From Vulcanimicrobium alpinum (GTDB lineage Bacteria; Vulcanimicrobiota; Vulcanimicrobiia; Vulcanimicrobiales; Vulcanimicrobiaceae): DNA of 64,000 nucleotides. Of this stretch, positions 1 to 9,377 are shown piece by piece. The translations under genes were made by a program, and so were the position numbers. Numbering within the stretch: the first letter of the stretch is position 1; each line of letters begins with the position of its first letter. The notes under the pieces were generated by a model, which was not told where the DNA came from, did no database searches, and saw only the letters and a list, made by a program, of their open reading frames with translations. The DNA is taken from contig NZ_AP025523.1 of assembly GCF_027923555.1 (NCBI RefSeq), forward strand, positions 558,001 through 622,000. Direction: 5' to 3'.

Positions 1-1
1 G

Positions 2-787
2 GCGCAGAACGGGATCGGCAACGAAGAAGCACTCGCGGCCGCGTTCGGCGCCGACAACGTCGTCGCGGCGGCCCTGACCGTCCCGGTCGAGATCGACGCT
101 GCCGGCAAGGGCGTCGCGGCGAAAGGCGGCGGGATCGCGTTCGCACCCGTCGGCACCGCGAGCCCCAACAACTGGCTGCTGGCCGCGTTCGGCGCGACCG
201 GGCTGCCGACGACCGCCGTGCGCGATTATCGCTCGCTCAAATGGTCGAAGCTCGCGCTCAACCTCGTGGCGAACGCGACCTGCGCGATCCTCGACGTCCT
301 CCCCGAGCGGCTGGTCCGCGAAGACGAGGTCTTCGCGCTCGAGATCCGCGCGATCCGCGAAGTGCGCCAGACGATGAAGGCGCTGGGGATCGCGCCGATC
401 GATCTGCCGCGCTACCCGGTGCGCGCGCTGCTCGCGGTTGCGACGATGCCGACGCCGATGGCGCGCGCCGTCCTCGCCGGCCGGATCGCGACCGCCCGCG
501 GTGAGAAGCCGCCCTCGCTGCTGCTCGACCTGCGCTCGGCCAAGCACCGCACCGAAGTGGACGTCCTCAACGGCGCGGTCGCGCGAGCGGCGCGCGACGC
601 CGGGATCGAGGCGCCGGTGAACACCGCGATCGCGCGGATCCTCAACGACGTGACGCACATGCCGCAGCTCTGGGCGAAGTACCGCGAACGCCCCGCGGCG
701 CTGGTCTCCGAGATCAAAGCTGAGAGTGGACGCGCGCCGTCGGCGGCGAATGAGATCGCCGCGGCCGCCGACCGGCGCCGCGCCTGA
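2..787 (+). CDS. panE: 2-dehydropantoate 2-reductase (ketopantoate reductase), C-terminal part
   Basis: The gene is cut by the left window edge. The frame is open from base 2 and reads QNGIGNEEAL at once, the motif that follows the NADPH-binding half in PanE/ApbA proteins. The rest is the helical C-terminal domain, including a KLALNLVANATCAILD segment with the lysine/asparagine signature. The family reduces 2-dehydropantoate to pantoate with NADPH in coenzyme A synthesis. The last 20 residues are Ala/Arg-rich and look like a divergent tail. PanE-like proteins include paralogues of unknown substrate, so the exact substrate is inferred. HemQ follows 19 bases downstream on the same strand. Confidence 0.8.
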   Translation, partial: AQNGIGNEEALAAAFGADNVVAAALTVPVEIDAAGKGVAAKGGGIAFAPVGTASPNNWLLAAFGATGLPTTAVRDYRSLKWSKLALNLVANATCAILDVLPERLVREDEVFALEIRAIREVRQTMKALGIAPIDLPRYPVRALLAVATMPTPMARAVLAGRIATARGEKPPSLLLDLRSAKHRTEVDVLNGAVARAARDAGIEAPVNTAIARILNDVTHMPQLWAKYRERPAALVSEIKAESGRAPSAANEIAAAADRRRA

Positions 788-806
788 CGAAAGACCGAGA
801 ACCAGC

Positions 807-1676
807 GTGAGACATCCGAACGTCCCCGAGTCGCTCGACGGCTGGGCGATCCTCCACCGCATGTTCCGCCTCGACCGGCGCCGCTGGGATGCGCTCGACG
901 CACCGCGCCGGGACGCCGTCGAACGCGAAGCCGGTGCGCTGTTCGGCGCGCTCGCGCGCGACGCCGACGCCGATCTGGGGCTCGCGCAGCTCCTCGGCCA
1001 CAAGGGCGACCTGATGCTCACCCACTACGCGCGCGCGTTCGACGCGCTCGGCGACGTGCAGGCGCAGGTCGACAAGCTCGCGCTGCGCGATTTCATCGAA
1101 CCGCTGGAGTCCTACGTCTCGATCCTCGAACTCGGACTCTACGAGCACACGGCGAAGATCCACGCCGAGCTGCGCGACCGCGGACTCAAGGCGCACAGCG
1201 ACGCGTGGAACGCCGCCTTCGACGAACTGCTCGCCGACGCGGAGCGCGAGCCGCGCAACGCGGGCCGGCTGTGGGCGCGCATCCCGCATCGCCGCTACGT
1301 CTGCTTCTATCCGATGAACAAGAAGCGCGACGGCGCCGACAACTGGTACAATACGCCGTACGACGAGCGCGCGAAGCTGATGCTCGAGCACGGCAAGATC
1401 GGGCGCTCGTTCCACGGCCACGTCACGCAGGTGATCTCGGGTTCGATCGGGTTCGACGATTGGGAATGGGGCGTCGATCTCTACGCCGACGACCCGCTCG
1501 TCTTCAAGAAGCTGGTATACACGATGCGCTTCGACGAGGCGTCGTCGCGCTTCGGCGAGTTCGGGCGTTTCTGGACCGGGATGCAGTTCTCGGTCGCGCA
1601 ACTCGGCGTGTTTCTCGCCGGAACCGCGTCGCCGGCGCTGCTGGCCGAGGACGTCGCCGAACCCGCGCTGCGATGA
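807..1676 (+). CDS. hemQ: Coproheme decarboxylase HemQ/ChdC (chlorite dismutase-like)
   Basis: A 289-residue protein of the chlorite dismutase-like family. The C-terminal half carries the HemQ signature: WYNTPYDERAKLMLEHGKIG, then a GSIGFDDWEWGVDLYADDP block and MRFDEASSRFGEFGRFWTG. Members decarboxylate coproheme III to heme b in the coproporphyrin-dependent pathway typical of monoderm and some deep-branching bacteria; the protein is cytosolic. I chose the GTG at 807 because it lies just after panE and gives the family N-terminus; an upstream GTG at 726 would overlap panE by 62 bases. The stop overlaps the start of the next gene (ATGA). True chlorite dismutase is less likely given the HemQ-like sequence. 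Confidence 0.88.
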   Translation: MRHPNVPESLDGWAILHRMFRLDRRRWDALDAPRRDAVEREAGALFGALARDADADLGLAQLLGHKGDLMLTHYARAFDALGDVQAQVDKLALRDFIEPLESYVSILELGLYEHTAKIHAELRDRGLKAHSDAWNAAFDELLADAEREPRNAGRLWARIPHRRYVCFYPMNKKRDGADNWYNTPYDERAKLMLEHGKIGRSFHGHVTQVISGSIGFDDWEWGVDLYADDPLVFKKLVYTMRFDEASSRFGEFGRFWTGMQFSVAQLGVFLAGTASPALLAEDVAEPALR

Positions 1677-2104
1677 CGGCGTTCGGCGGTTTCGACCACG
1701 TTGACCTGCGCGTCCCGGTGCTGGGTGTCGTCGAACGTTTCTACGACGTGTTCTTCACGCGGCTCGGGCTGACGCGCAAGTCGTATTCGTGGGTCGAGTT
1801 CGGCGGCTCGTCGTGGAGCGACGCCACGCCCGAACGCTACAATGCGGTCGAATATTACGAAGAAAACGTCAGCGGCCGGCCCGCGCACTTCATCGGGATC
1901 ATCGAGGAAGGGACGGCCCAGCCGGCCCGCGGCCGCATCGCGTTCGCCGTCGACGCCGATACGCTCGAGGAGTGGCACGGCGTGCTGCACGAACTCGGCG
2001 CGCGCGAGATCGAGCGCAGCGACGACGACAGTTACCCGGCGCTGTTCTTCACCGACCCGGTCGGAACGCGCTTGGAGATCTGCGCGCGCCGCTCGCGCCC
2101 GTGA
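1673..2104 (+). CDS. VOC-superfamily (glyoxalase/bleomycin resistance-like) protein
   Basis: 143 residues. It opens with FDHVDLRVPVLGVVERFYD, the first beta-alpha-beta module of a vicinal oxygen chelate fold with a His early in strand 1. It ends with ALFFTDPVGTRLEICAR, the second module with the C-terminal acidic residue usually used as a metal ligand. Members are metal-dependent lyases, dioxygenases or resistance proteins; nothing here fixes the substrate. The ATG overlaps the hemQ stop by four bases and its own stop overlaps the next GTG, so the three genes are probably translationally coupled. Confidence 0.75.
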   Translation: MTAFGGFDHVDLRVPVLGVVERFYDVFFTRLGLTRKSYSWVEFGGSSWSDATPERYNAVEYYEENVSGRPAHFIGIIEEGTAQPARGRIAFAVDADTLEEWHGVLHELGAREIERSDDDSYPALFFTDPVGTRLEICARRSRP

Positions 2105-2571
2105 AGCCGCCGCACGCCGAACGCAAACGCGATCTGCTGCTCGCGGTCTGTTCGCTCGCGCCGCCGGCCGCCGACGGCGCGTGCGCGTGGTGCGCCGAGC
2201 CGCTGCCGCCACGGCGCCGGATATGGTGCAGCGACCGCTGCGGCGACGCGTTCTGGGCGAATCACTGGTGGTCGGTCGCGCGCAGCGCCGCCAAGCGGCG
2301 CGACCGCTATCGCTGCCGGCGCTGCGGAACGCGCGCGCCGAAGCGCCCGTCGCGCGCCGCGTTCCGCACCGAGCCGGCGTACAAGACCGCGATGCGCGCG
2401 TATCGCGCCGCGCGGCGCACGGAGCGGCTCGAAGTGAACCATATCGATCCGGCGCTCGGGCGGCACGGTCAGCTCTCGTGCGTGCACCACCTCGACAACC
2501 TGGAGACGCTGTGCCCGGCGTGTCACAAGGTCCACACCTCGGCGCTGCGGACCGAACGCGCGAGCGCGTGA
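2101..2571 (+). CDS. HNH endonuclease-like zinc-binding protein
   Basis: 156 residues, very basic. The N-terminal part has a CAWC and CSDRC pair, as in treble-clef zinc fingers. A CRRCG knuckle follows. The C-terminal part has LEVNHIDPALG, then HHLDNLETLCPACHKVHT, which together form an HNH motif with Cys zinc ligands. Such proteins are nucleases or nuclease-derived DNA-binding proteins; no partner modification or phage gene is nearby, so the role is open. The GTG start overlaps the stop of the VOC gene (GTGA). Confidence 0.65.
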   Translation: MKPPHAERKRDLLLAVCSLAPPAADGACAWCAEPLPPRRRIWCSDRCGDAFWANHWWSVARSAAKRRDRYRCRRCGTRAPKRPSRAAFRTEPAYKTAMRAYRAARRTERLEVNHIDPALGRHGQLSCVHHLDNLETLCPACHKVHTSALRTERASA

Positions 2572-2588
2572 TTGGGAATAGGAAGCGT

Positions 2589-4013
2589 ATGAGCACGACT
2601 GCTGCGCCGTCCGCGTCGATCGAGACGCGAAATCCCGCCACGGGGGCGGTGCTGAAGCGCTACGACGCGCACGATTCGGCGACGGTCGACCGCCTGCTGG
2701 AGCGGGCGGCGAGCGAGGCCGCGCGCTGGCGCGAGCGATCGTTCGCGGGACGCGCGCAGCTGATGGGCGCCGCGGCCGCGACGCTGAGGGCGCGCAAAGC
2801 GGAGCTCGCGCTCTTGGCGACCGCCGAGATGGGCAAGCCGGTGGCCGAGGCGGAGGCCGAGGTCGAGAAGTGCGCGCTCGCGTGCGACTGGTTTGCGGAG
2901 AACGCGGAGCGGCTGCTGCGGGCGATCGAGATCCCGTCGAGTGCGACGCGCAGTTACGCGGCGTTCCGGCCGCTGGGCGTGCTGCTCGCAATCATGCCGT
3001 GGAATTTTCCGTACTGGCAGGCGTTCCGTGCCGCGGCGCCCGCGATGATGGCGGGCAACGTCGTCGTGCTCAAGCACGCGGCGAACGTGACCGGCTGCGC
3101 GCTCGCGATCGAGGAGATCTTCCGCAGCAGCGGATTTCCGGAGGGCGCGTTCACCACGCTGCTCGTCGGCAGCAAGGCGATGGAGCCCATCGTGCTGCAC
3201 GACCGCGTCGCCGCAGTGACGCTGACCGGCAGCGAAGCGGCGGGATCGTCGGTGGGCGCGCTCGCCGGGAAAGCAATCAAGAAAACGGTGATGGAGCTCG
3301 GCGGCTCCGATTACTTCATCGTCCTCGCCGATGCGGATTTGGAACGCGCGGCGGAGATCGGCGTAAAGGCGCGCTTCCAGAACTCGGGTCAGAGCTGCAT
3401 CGCCGCGAAGCGATTCATCATCGAGGATGCGGTGTACGACCGCTACGTCGCGCTCTTCGTCGAGAAGACGCGCGAGCTCGCAGTCGGCGATCCGACGCAG
3501 CGCGAGACGCGCATCGGGCCGATGGCGCGACACGACCTGCGCGATGATCTTGCCGCGCAGGTGCGCGACACGGTTGCGGCCGGTGCGGCGCTGCTCGCCG
3601 GCGGCGAGCCGCTGCCGGGTCCCGGGGCTTTTTTTGCGCCGACGGTCGTCGGCAACGTGCGGCCCGGAATGCGGATGGCCGAGGAGGAGACGTTCGGGCC
3701 GGCCGCCGCGATGTTCCGGGTTCGCAACGCCGACGAAGCCGTTGCGCTCGCGAACGAATCGCGCTACGGGCTGGGCGGCAACCTGTGGACCCGCGACATC
3801 GCGCTCGCGGAACGGCTGGCCGCGCGCCTCGAATCGGGGAACGTGTTCGTCAACGGGATGACGGCGTCCGACCCGCGTCTGCCGTTCGGCGGCGTGAAGA
3901 AGAGCGGGATCGGCCGCGAACTCTCGGAGTTCGGGATTCGCGAGTTCGTGAACGTGCAGACCGTGTGGATCGGGCCTGAGTCCGGCGGCGGCGCGGGACG
4001 GCCGGCGGAGTAA
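2589..4013 (+). CDS. NAD(P)-dependent aldehyde dehydrogenase, succinate-semialdehyde dehydrogenase type
   Basis: 474 residues, the usual ALDH length. MPWNFPYWQAFR marks the NAD(P) fold, VMELGGSDYF carries the general-base Glu, and QNSGQSCIAAKRFI has the catalytic Cys. The KRFI stretch and short N-terminus resemble the Sad/GabD2 group, which oxidises succinate semialdehyde to succinate; the substrate assignment is by resemblance only. The ATG at 2589 follows a weak GGAAG ribosome site. It stands alone after the HNH gene with a 17-base gap, so it may belong to the same transcript. Confidence 0.82.
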   Translation: MSTTAAPSASIETRNPATGAVLKRYDAHDSATVDRLLERAASEAARWRERSFAGRAQLMGAAAATLRARKAELALLATAEMGKPVAEAEAEVEKCALACDWFAENAERLLRAIEIPSSATRSYAAFRPLGVLLAIMPWNFPYWQAFRAAAPAMMAGNVVVLKHAANVTGCALAIEEIFRSSGFPEGAFTTLLVGSKAMEPIVLHDRVAAVTLTGSEAAGSSVGALAGKAIKKTVMELGGSDYFIVLADADLERAAEIGVKARFQNSGQSCIAAKRFIIEDAVYDRYVALFVEKTRELAVGDPTQRETRIGPMARHDLRDDLAAQVRDTVAAGAALLAGGEPLPGPGAFFAPTVVGNVRPGMRMAEEETFGPAAAMFRVRNADEAVALANESRYGLGGNLWTRDIALAERLAARLESGNVFVNGMTASDPRLPFGGVKKSGIGRELSEFGIREFVNVQTVWIGPESGGGAGRPAE

Positions 4014-4091
4014 CCCGGCTCGCGCAACACCTAAGTCCTGGCCCGCGGAACCCTTCGGCCCCGTGCGCGCGTCGTCGCGAAGCGTACAATC

Positions 4092-5060
4092 GTGGCCCTA
4101 CGGGTGTGCCTACACACGCAGTGCTCCGCCGCGAGAACCCGAGCCATTCAGCACACGAAGATCGGCTGCATCGCCGTTATGGGAATGCTCTGGTCCTGCG
4201 CGCTCCCGGCGCAGGCCGCGGAGCGCTATCGCGATGCGGTGCTCGCCGACCATCCGATCGCCTATTTCCGGCTCGACGAGCGGTCCGGAGCGATCGCGCA
4301 CGACTCCTCGGGGCACCACTTCGACGGCGTCATCGGCGCACGTGTGTCGCGCGGCCGTCCGGGCGTGATCCCCGACGCGGCGTCGTCGCTCGGGTTCAAC
4401 GGCGGCGACCGCTCGACCAAGGACGACGTCGTGCGGGTGCGGGGCAACGCGATGTTCGAGCGCGCGCAACAGCTCACCATCGAGGCCTGGGTCGTCCCCG
4501 ATACGACCAAGATCGTCGGGAACAACTCGGGCGACGTGACGCTCGCCGCCTACGGCAACGACGACGCGCCCGACAAACTCCATTGCCGCTATGCCCTCGA
4601 GCTCGACGAGCACAGTCACGTGCTGTACTTCCCGCTCACCCTCGAAGGGAAGAAGACCGATCGCGTCCAGGTCACCGGGCCGCGCAGCCTCGCGACGTGG
4701 CTTCGACAGCCTTTCGAGCCGAGCACGCGAGAGACGCACATGCTCTACGCCGAACCCGGCACGGTCGCCAACCCGCCGCAGCCGCGCGTGCGCTACCATC
4801 TGGTCGGCACCTATAACGGTGAGACGATGCGTTTCTACGTCAACGGCCGGCTCAATCGTGAGATGCACGTCCGCGGACGCGTCGTCGGGTACGCTGCGCG
4901 CAACGGTTTTTCGATCGGCGGTGAATATGTCGACTTGAACCCCGTGTTTCGCGGCAGAATCGGCGAGGTGGCGGTGTACCCCAGCACGCTCTCCGAAGCG
5001 CGCGTGCGCGCACACTACCGGATCGGCATCGGCGAGGCGGCTGCCGATCAGCGCGTGTAG
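4092..5060 (+). CDS. Exported LamG-like (concanavalin A-like lectin) domain protein
   Basis: 322 residues with a GTG start. A hydrophobic stretch around residues 25-40 ending ALPAQAAE looks like a signal peptide; a start further downstream would give a more standard length. The mature part begins with AVLADHPIAYFRLDE and continues with a LamG_3-type jelly roll: TIEAWVVPDT, GTYNGETMRFYVNG, and a GRIGEVAVYPSTLS ending strand. Such domains bind carbohydrates or proteins outside the cell. No enzyme domain is attached. The 3-prime end overlaps the convergent cupin gene by 13 bases. Confidence 0.7.
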   Translation: MALRVCLHTQCSAARTRAIQHTKIGCIAVMGMLWSCALPAQAAERYRDAVLADHPIAYFRLDERSGAIAHDSSGHHFDGVIGARVSRGRPGVIPDAASSLGFNGGDRSTKDDVVRVRGNAMFERAQQLTIEAWVVPDTTKIVGNNSGDVTLAAYGNDDAPDKLHCRYALELDEHSHVLYFPLTLEGKKTDRVQVTGPRSLATWLRQPFEPSTRETHMLYAEPGTVANPPQPRVRYHLVGTYNGETMRFYVNGRLNREMHVRGRVVGYAARNGFSIGGEYVDLNPVFRGRIGEVAVYPSTLSEARVRAHYRIGIGEAAADQRV

Positions 5061-5524
5061 CGCGCGATCAGCGGCCCGTACTGCGGGTAGGCGGCGGTCA
5101 GCATCGAGCGCGTCGTGAGCTGGAAATCGGCGAATTCAAAGCCCGGCGCGACGTCGCACCCGACGAGCGCATAGCCGTCGGGCGCGTCGACGTGCGCGGC
5201 GAAATAGGTCGCGCCCGGGATCGTGGTCTGCAGCATCTCGGCGGCGCCGAGCCGCCTCGCTTCGTGGATGCCGCTCGGAGCGATCAACTCGACGGTGACG
5301 TCGTCGCCGCGGTAGAAGTGCCACGTCTCATCCGATTCCAGCCGGTGAAATGCCGAAAAGCGATCGGACGTGAGCAGAAAATAGATCGAGGTCGTGGCGC
5401 TGCGCACGGTGCCGCGTGCGGTCGTGACGCGGTCGGGACTGCGATAGGTCTCGCGATACCAGCCGCCCTCCGGATGGGGCTGTAGGCGGAATTCGTCGAT
5501 CAGGCGATGCGCCTTGGGATGCAT
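5048..5524 (-). CDS. Cupin-fold protein (DUF985 family)
   Basis: 158 residues. PHPEGGWYRETYRS at the N-terminus, ATTSIYFLLTSDRFSAFHRL in the first cupin strand pair, WHFYRGDDVTV and a GCDVAPGFEFADF end block are the DUF985 landmarks. Family members are small cupins of unknown biochemical function. I used the ATG at 5524; an open frame continues upstream to 5677 but that extension is Arg-rich and lacks family similarity. It is convergent with the LamG gene and divergent from the metallo-hydrolase. Confidence 0.72.
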   Translation of the reverse strand: MHPKAHRLIDEFRLQPHPEGGWYRETYRSPDRVTTARGTVRSATTSIYFLLTSDRFSAFHRLESDETWHFYRGDDVTVELIAPSGIHEARRLGAAEMLQTTIPGATYFAAHVDAPDGYALVGCDVAPGFEFADFQLTTRSMLTAAYPQYGPLIARYTR

Positions 5525-5606
5525 GCGGCGGCCTTCGCCGCGCGCTGTACGCGTGCTTTGCGGGCGGTAAGAGCGAATCACGACGCGGCGGCGAACCGCC
5601 CGCTCG

Positions 5607-6620
5607 ATGACCGCCGCACCGCTCACCTCGACTCCCGCCGACGGCATCGTGCAGATCCGTCTTCCGATGCGCGGCAACCCGATGCGGTACGTGAACGGTT
5701 ATTTGCTCGACGACGACGACGGCTGCACGCTCGTCGATTGCGGCTGGAAAACCGACGATGTGCTCGCCTCCCTCCATGCCGGACTCGCGGCGTGCGGACG
5801 GACGCTCGCCGACGTGCGCCGCCTCGCGATCACGCACATGCACTTCGATCACTACGGCCAGGCGGGGACGCTGCTGCGCGCGGGCGTTGGCGAGCTGCAC
5901 ATGCACCCGGCGGACTGGGACGCGGCCCTGCAGTATCTCACGGATCCGCTCGCGGCGGACGCCGCAGCCGATGCATGGATCGCACGCAACGGCCTGACGA
6001 TCGTGCCGGAGGATGCGGACGACGACCCGCATCACCGCCGCTCCGAGCTCACCCGCCCGACGCATCTGACGGCCGACGGCGGCCGCATCGGGCGTTTGCG
6101 TGCGATGTGGACGCCCGGGCATTCGCCCGGTCACTTGTGTTTCGTCGACGAGCGTTCCGGGATGCTGCTGACCGGCGATCACGTCCTCGACCCGGTCACG
6201 CCGCACGTCGGAAACTGGTTCGGGCGGGGCGGCGACGCGATGGGTGACTACATCGCGTCGTTGCGGCGCGTCGCCGCCAGCGGGATCGCGCATGCGCTGC
6301 CCGCGCACGGTGAACGGTTCGATCACCTGCAGCGGCGCGTCGCCGAACTGCTCGCGCACGAAGCCGCCCGCGAAGCGGAGATCCTCGCCGCGCTCGCATT
6401 CGGCGCGCAAAGCGCGACCGACGTGGCGCGCGCACTCCGCTGGCGCCGCCGCGGCGACCCGTTTGACGCGCTGCCGCCGCCCCACCAGCAGTTCGCAGTC
6501 GCCGAGACGCTCGCACATCTCGAGCACCTGCGAGCGCGCGGCGTCGTCGAGCGGGACGACGCCGCGCACCCAGTACGCTACATCGAGAGCACGAACGCGC
6601 GCGCGTCCGAGGCGTCGTAA
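5607..6620 (+). CDS. MBL-fold metallo-hydrolase
   Basis: 337 residues. The metallo-beta-lactamase signature THMHFDHYGQAG (HxHxDH) lies near residue 77. A second His is in TPGHSPGHLCFVD, a metal-bridging Asp is in LLTGDHVLDP, and a late His is in ALPAHGE. The C-terminal 90 residues are helical and resemble the winged-helix tail of glyoxalase II-like or lactonase-like enzymes. The substrate is not evident. Its last 43 bases overlap the end of the broken propeller gene on the other strand. Confidence 0.75.
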   Translation: MTAAPLTSTPADGIVQIRLPMRGNPMRYVNGYLLDDDDGCTLVDCGWKTDDVLASLHAGLAACGRTLADVRRLAITHMHFDHYGQAGTLLRAGVGELHMHPADWDAALQYLTDPLAADAAADAWIARNGLTIVPEDADDDPHHRRSELTRPTHLTADGGRIGRLRAMWTPGHSPGHLCFVDERSGMLLTGDHVLDPVTPHVGNWFGRGGDAMGDYIASLRRVAASGIAHALPAHGERFDHLQRRVAELLAHEAAREAEILAALAFGAQSATDVARALRWRRRGDPFDALPPPHQQFAVAETLAHLEHLRARGVVERDDAAHPVRYIESTNARASEAS

Positions 6621-8082
6621 CCCGAGAGCCGAGCCTCGCCGTTGATCGCCTTCGTCGCCACGTAGAGTTCCTCGAGGAAGCCCGCCCGCCGGGACCCGAC
6701 TGTCCGGCGCAGCTGCCGAGCAGCACCGCGACCGTCGCGCTCTCCGAGTAGCCGGGGAGGCCGACGTCGCCGTTCTGTTCGAGCGAGACGATCTCGTTGG
6801 CGCCGCGCTTCACCGCGAAGGAGTACGTTGCGGAGTTGTGCGCTTGCGCGGCGCGATACGTCATCGTCACGGTATCGGTGAGGTTGACGTACTTGAGGAT
6901 GCCGCAATCGGTGCTGGCACTGCCGCCCCCGAGCGTGATCGCATCGAGCGACGCGAAGCAGCGGCTGTTGTCGAACCGGATCGCATGCGGGCCGTCGTTC
7001 GGCGCCGCGACCGCGATCGACCCGAACGTCGCATTGTAGAAGCGCACCTCGATGGTGTGCACGCTGTCGAGGTATCCCGTCGTGTCGACACGGCTGCCCA
7101 GATCGGCGTTGTACCACAGCGCGAGCTCGGCCAGCGACCGGACCGGGTAGACGTTATGCAGCGGGCCGATGTTTTGCGCAGCGATCGTTACCGCGTCGTA
7201 GCGGCTGGTGATCGGATTCCATTTGTAGTCGCTCCACGAATCGCCGCGTGGGATCCCGTCGATGAGGATCTGATACCACGCGGCCCCGTCGATGGAGGCC
7301 AGATAATGATTGATCTTCACCGGGATCACGCTGCCGAACGGGACGTTCTGCACGCGATAGAAGTAGGTGAGATCGGGCCAGGTGTTCGCCAAGCCGGTCA
7401 CCGCATCGATGCGGTCGAACGGCACGAAGCCGATCCCTTTGTAGAGAGGTCCCGTGAGCGGATCCAGACCCAATGCGATGTCGTCGATCTCGGCGTCGCA
7501 CGTCACCAGCGCGCGATGCGCGGCGACCATCGCGAGGTCCGACGGCCGGAAGCCGATCCCCGGCGTGATGCGCGTGACGGTGTTTCCGGCCGAAAGGTCG
7601 ACCACCGCGACGCGGTTGGCGAGGTCGCGTTCGCACAGCGCGAGACGCTCCCGTGCCGAGTCGAGCCACGTCATCATGAACGGTGCGGTGAAGCCGCCGG
7701 CGACGTCCGTCGCGGCACCGGTGCCGAGATCGACGTGACGCAGGCGTCCGCCGGACGCGGCTTGTTCGGTGACGTACGCGGATTGTTCGTCCGCCGAGAG
7801 CAGCAGGCCGATCGGATGATCGAGTCCGGACGCGATCGTCGCGAACGCGCCCGTGGCGGCGTCGATCCGGAGCAGTCTGCCGCCGTCGAATTCGACGACG
7901 TAGATGTGCGTGTGCTGCGAGTCGAATTGCATCTGGTGCGGTGCGTGCAGGCCCGCGGTGAGGACGGTCGCCACGCTGCGCGCCGCGTTGTTGAGGTTGA
8001 CGCGCAGGACGTTGCCGGTGCGCTCGGTGACGAACGCGTGCTGGCCGTCGGGGCCGACAATGATGTCCTCGGGCTCGGGTTA
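6578..8082 (-). pseudogene. Broken beta-propeller (NHL/SMP-30-like) protein gene
   Basis: From about 8080 downward the minus strand encodes repeated propeller blades such as VGPDGQHAFVTERTGNVLRV, THIYVVEFDGGRLLRID and GLLLSADEQSAYVTEQ. The frame is closed at the N-terminal side by a TAA at 8080-8082 with no start codon in between, so the beginning is lost. Near 6690-6700 the reading frame shifts: the sensible C-terminus (GFLEELYVATKAINGEARLS, ending at 6578) lies in a different frame from the body. Two lesions make a functional product unlikely. The middle also codes for a non-propeller module around 6900-7400. Confidence 0.6.
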
Positions 8083-8181
8083 CATGACGAGGCGGGCGCG
8101 CTTCGAGCGCGCCGATGCATGTGCGCGGGCGCACTCCGCGCAGCATGTGTACGAGTGGCTCGGCGAGCGGCTTCTCGACCG

Positions 8182-9366
8182 CTACATGCGCTCGAAGATG
8201 CCCGCGATCCCTTGGCCGCCGCCGATGCACATCGTCACCAGTGCGTAGCGTCCGCCGGTGCGGTGCAGTTCGGCGATCGCTTTGATCGTGAGGATGCAGC
8301 CGGTCGCGCCGATCGGATGGCCCAGCGCGATCGCGCCGCCGTTCGGATTCACCTTCGCGGCGTCGAAGCCGAGTTCGCGCGACACCGCGCACGCCTGCGC
8401 GGCGAAGGCTTCGTTCGACTCGATCACGTCGATGTCGGCGACGCTGAGGCTCGCGCGCTCGAGCGCGCGCTTCACCGCCGGAACCGGTCCGATCCCCATG
8501 ATCTTCGGGTCGACGCCGGCGTGCGCATACGCGATGAGCCGCGCGAGCGGCTTCTTTCCAGCGCGCTCCGCGGCGCCGGCTTCCATCATCACGACCGTCG
8601 CGGCCGCATCGTTGATCCCCGACGCGTTGCCCGCCGTCACGCTGCCGTCGGTTTTGAACGCTGGCCGCAATTTTGCCACCGCCTCGGGCGTCGTCTCGCC
8701 GCGGACGTGTTCGTCGGTGTCGAAGACGGTCGTCCCCTTGCGCGTCTTGAGTTCGACCGGCACGATCTGCTCGCGAAAGCGTCCTTCGGCGATCGCGTGC
8801 GCCGCGCGCCGCTGGCTCTCGACGGCGAACGCGTCCTGATCGTCGCGCGAGATTCCGAACTGCGCGGCGACGTTCTCGGCGGTGATTCCCATGTGCACCG
8901 AGTCGAACGGATCGGTCAGCGCGCCGACCATCATGTCCACCTGCTCGACCGGGCCCATCCGCGCGCCCCAGCGCTGCGTCGGGTCGCCGTAAAGGCCGCG
9001 GCTCATCGACTCGGCGCCGCCGGCTGCCGCGACCTCGGTGTCGCCGAGCAGGATCGACTGGGCCGCCGAGACGATCGCCTGCAGGCCGCTGCCGCACAAG
9101 CGGTTCACGGTGAGCGCAGGCGTCTCTTTGGGGATCCCCGCATCGATCGCGGCGACGCGCGAGAGGTACATGTCGCGCGGCTCGGTGTGAATCACGTTGC
9201 CGTAGACGACGTGCCCGACCTCGGCCGGCTCGATCCCCGCGCGCTTGACGGCTTCGGCGAGCGTCAGCGCTGCGAGCCGGGTCGGCGGCACGTCTTTTAA
9301 GCTTCCGCCGTAACTCCCGATCGCCGTCCGCGCTCCGCTCAAGACGACGACGCCGCGCTCTGCCAT
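8182..9366 (-). CDS. Acetyl-CoA C-acetyltransferase (thiolase)
   Basis: 394 residues, normal thiolase length. Active-site landmarks are all present: NRLCGSGLQA with the acylated Cys, GGAIALGHPIGATG with the catalytic His, and CIGGGQG with the second Cys. It condenses two acetyl-CoA or cleaves 3-ketoacyl-CoA. The ATG at 9366 has a strong GGAGG site eight bases upstream. It lies 11 bases after the dioxygenase beta gene on the same strand, so the three genes are probably one operon; that would fit acyl-CoA end products of an aromatic degradation route, which is inference. Confidence 0.88.
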   Translation of the reverse strand: MAERGVVVLSGARTAIGSYGGSLKDVPPTRLAALTLAEAVKRAGIEPAEVGHVVYGNVIHTEPRDMYLSRVAAIDAGIPKETPALTVNRLCGSGLQAIVSAAQSILLGDTEVAAAGGAESMSRGLYGDPTQRWGARMGPVEQVDMMVGALTDPFDSVHMGITAENVAAQFGISRDDQDAFAVESQRRAAHAIAEGRFREQIVPVELKTRKGTTVFDTDEHVRGETTPEAVAKLRPAFKTDGSVTAGNASGINDAAATVVMMEAGAAERAGKKPLARLIAYAHAGVDPKIMGIGPVPAVKRALERASLSVADIDVIESNEAFAAQACAVSRELGFDAAKVNPNGGAIALGHPIGATGCILTIKAIAELHRTGGRYALVTMCIGGGQGIAGIFERM

Positions 9367-9377
9367 GATATCCTCCG

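Noticed and set aside
6838-9300. 820-residue open frame on the plus strand
   Set aside because: Arg/Asp-rich shadow of the minus-strand propeller pseudogene and thiolase; no domain and no ribosome site.
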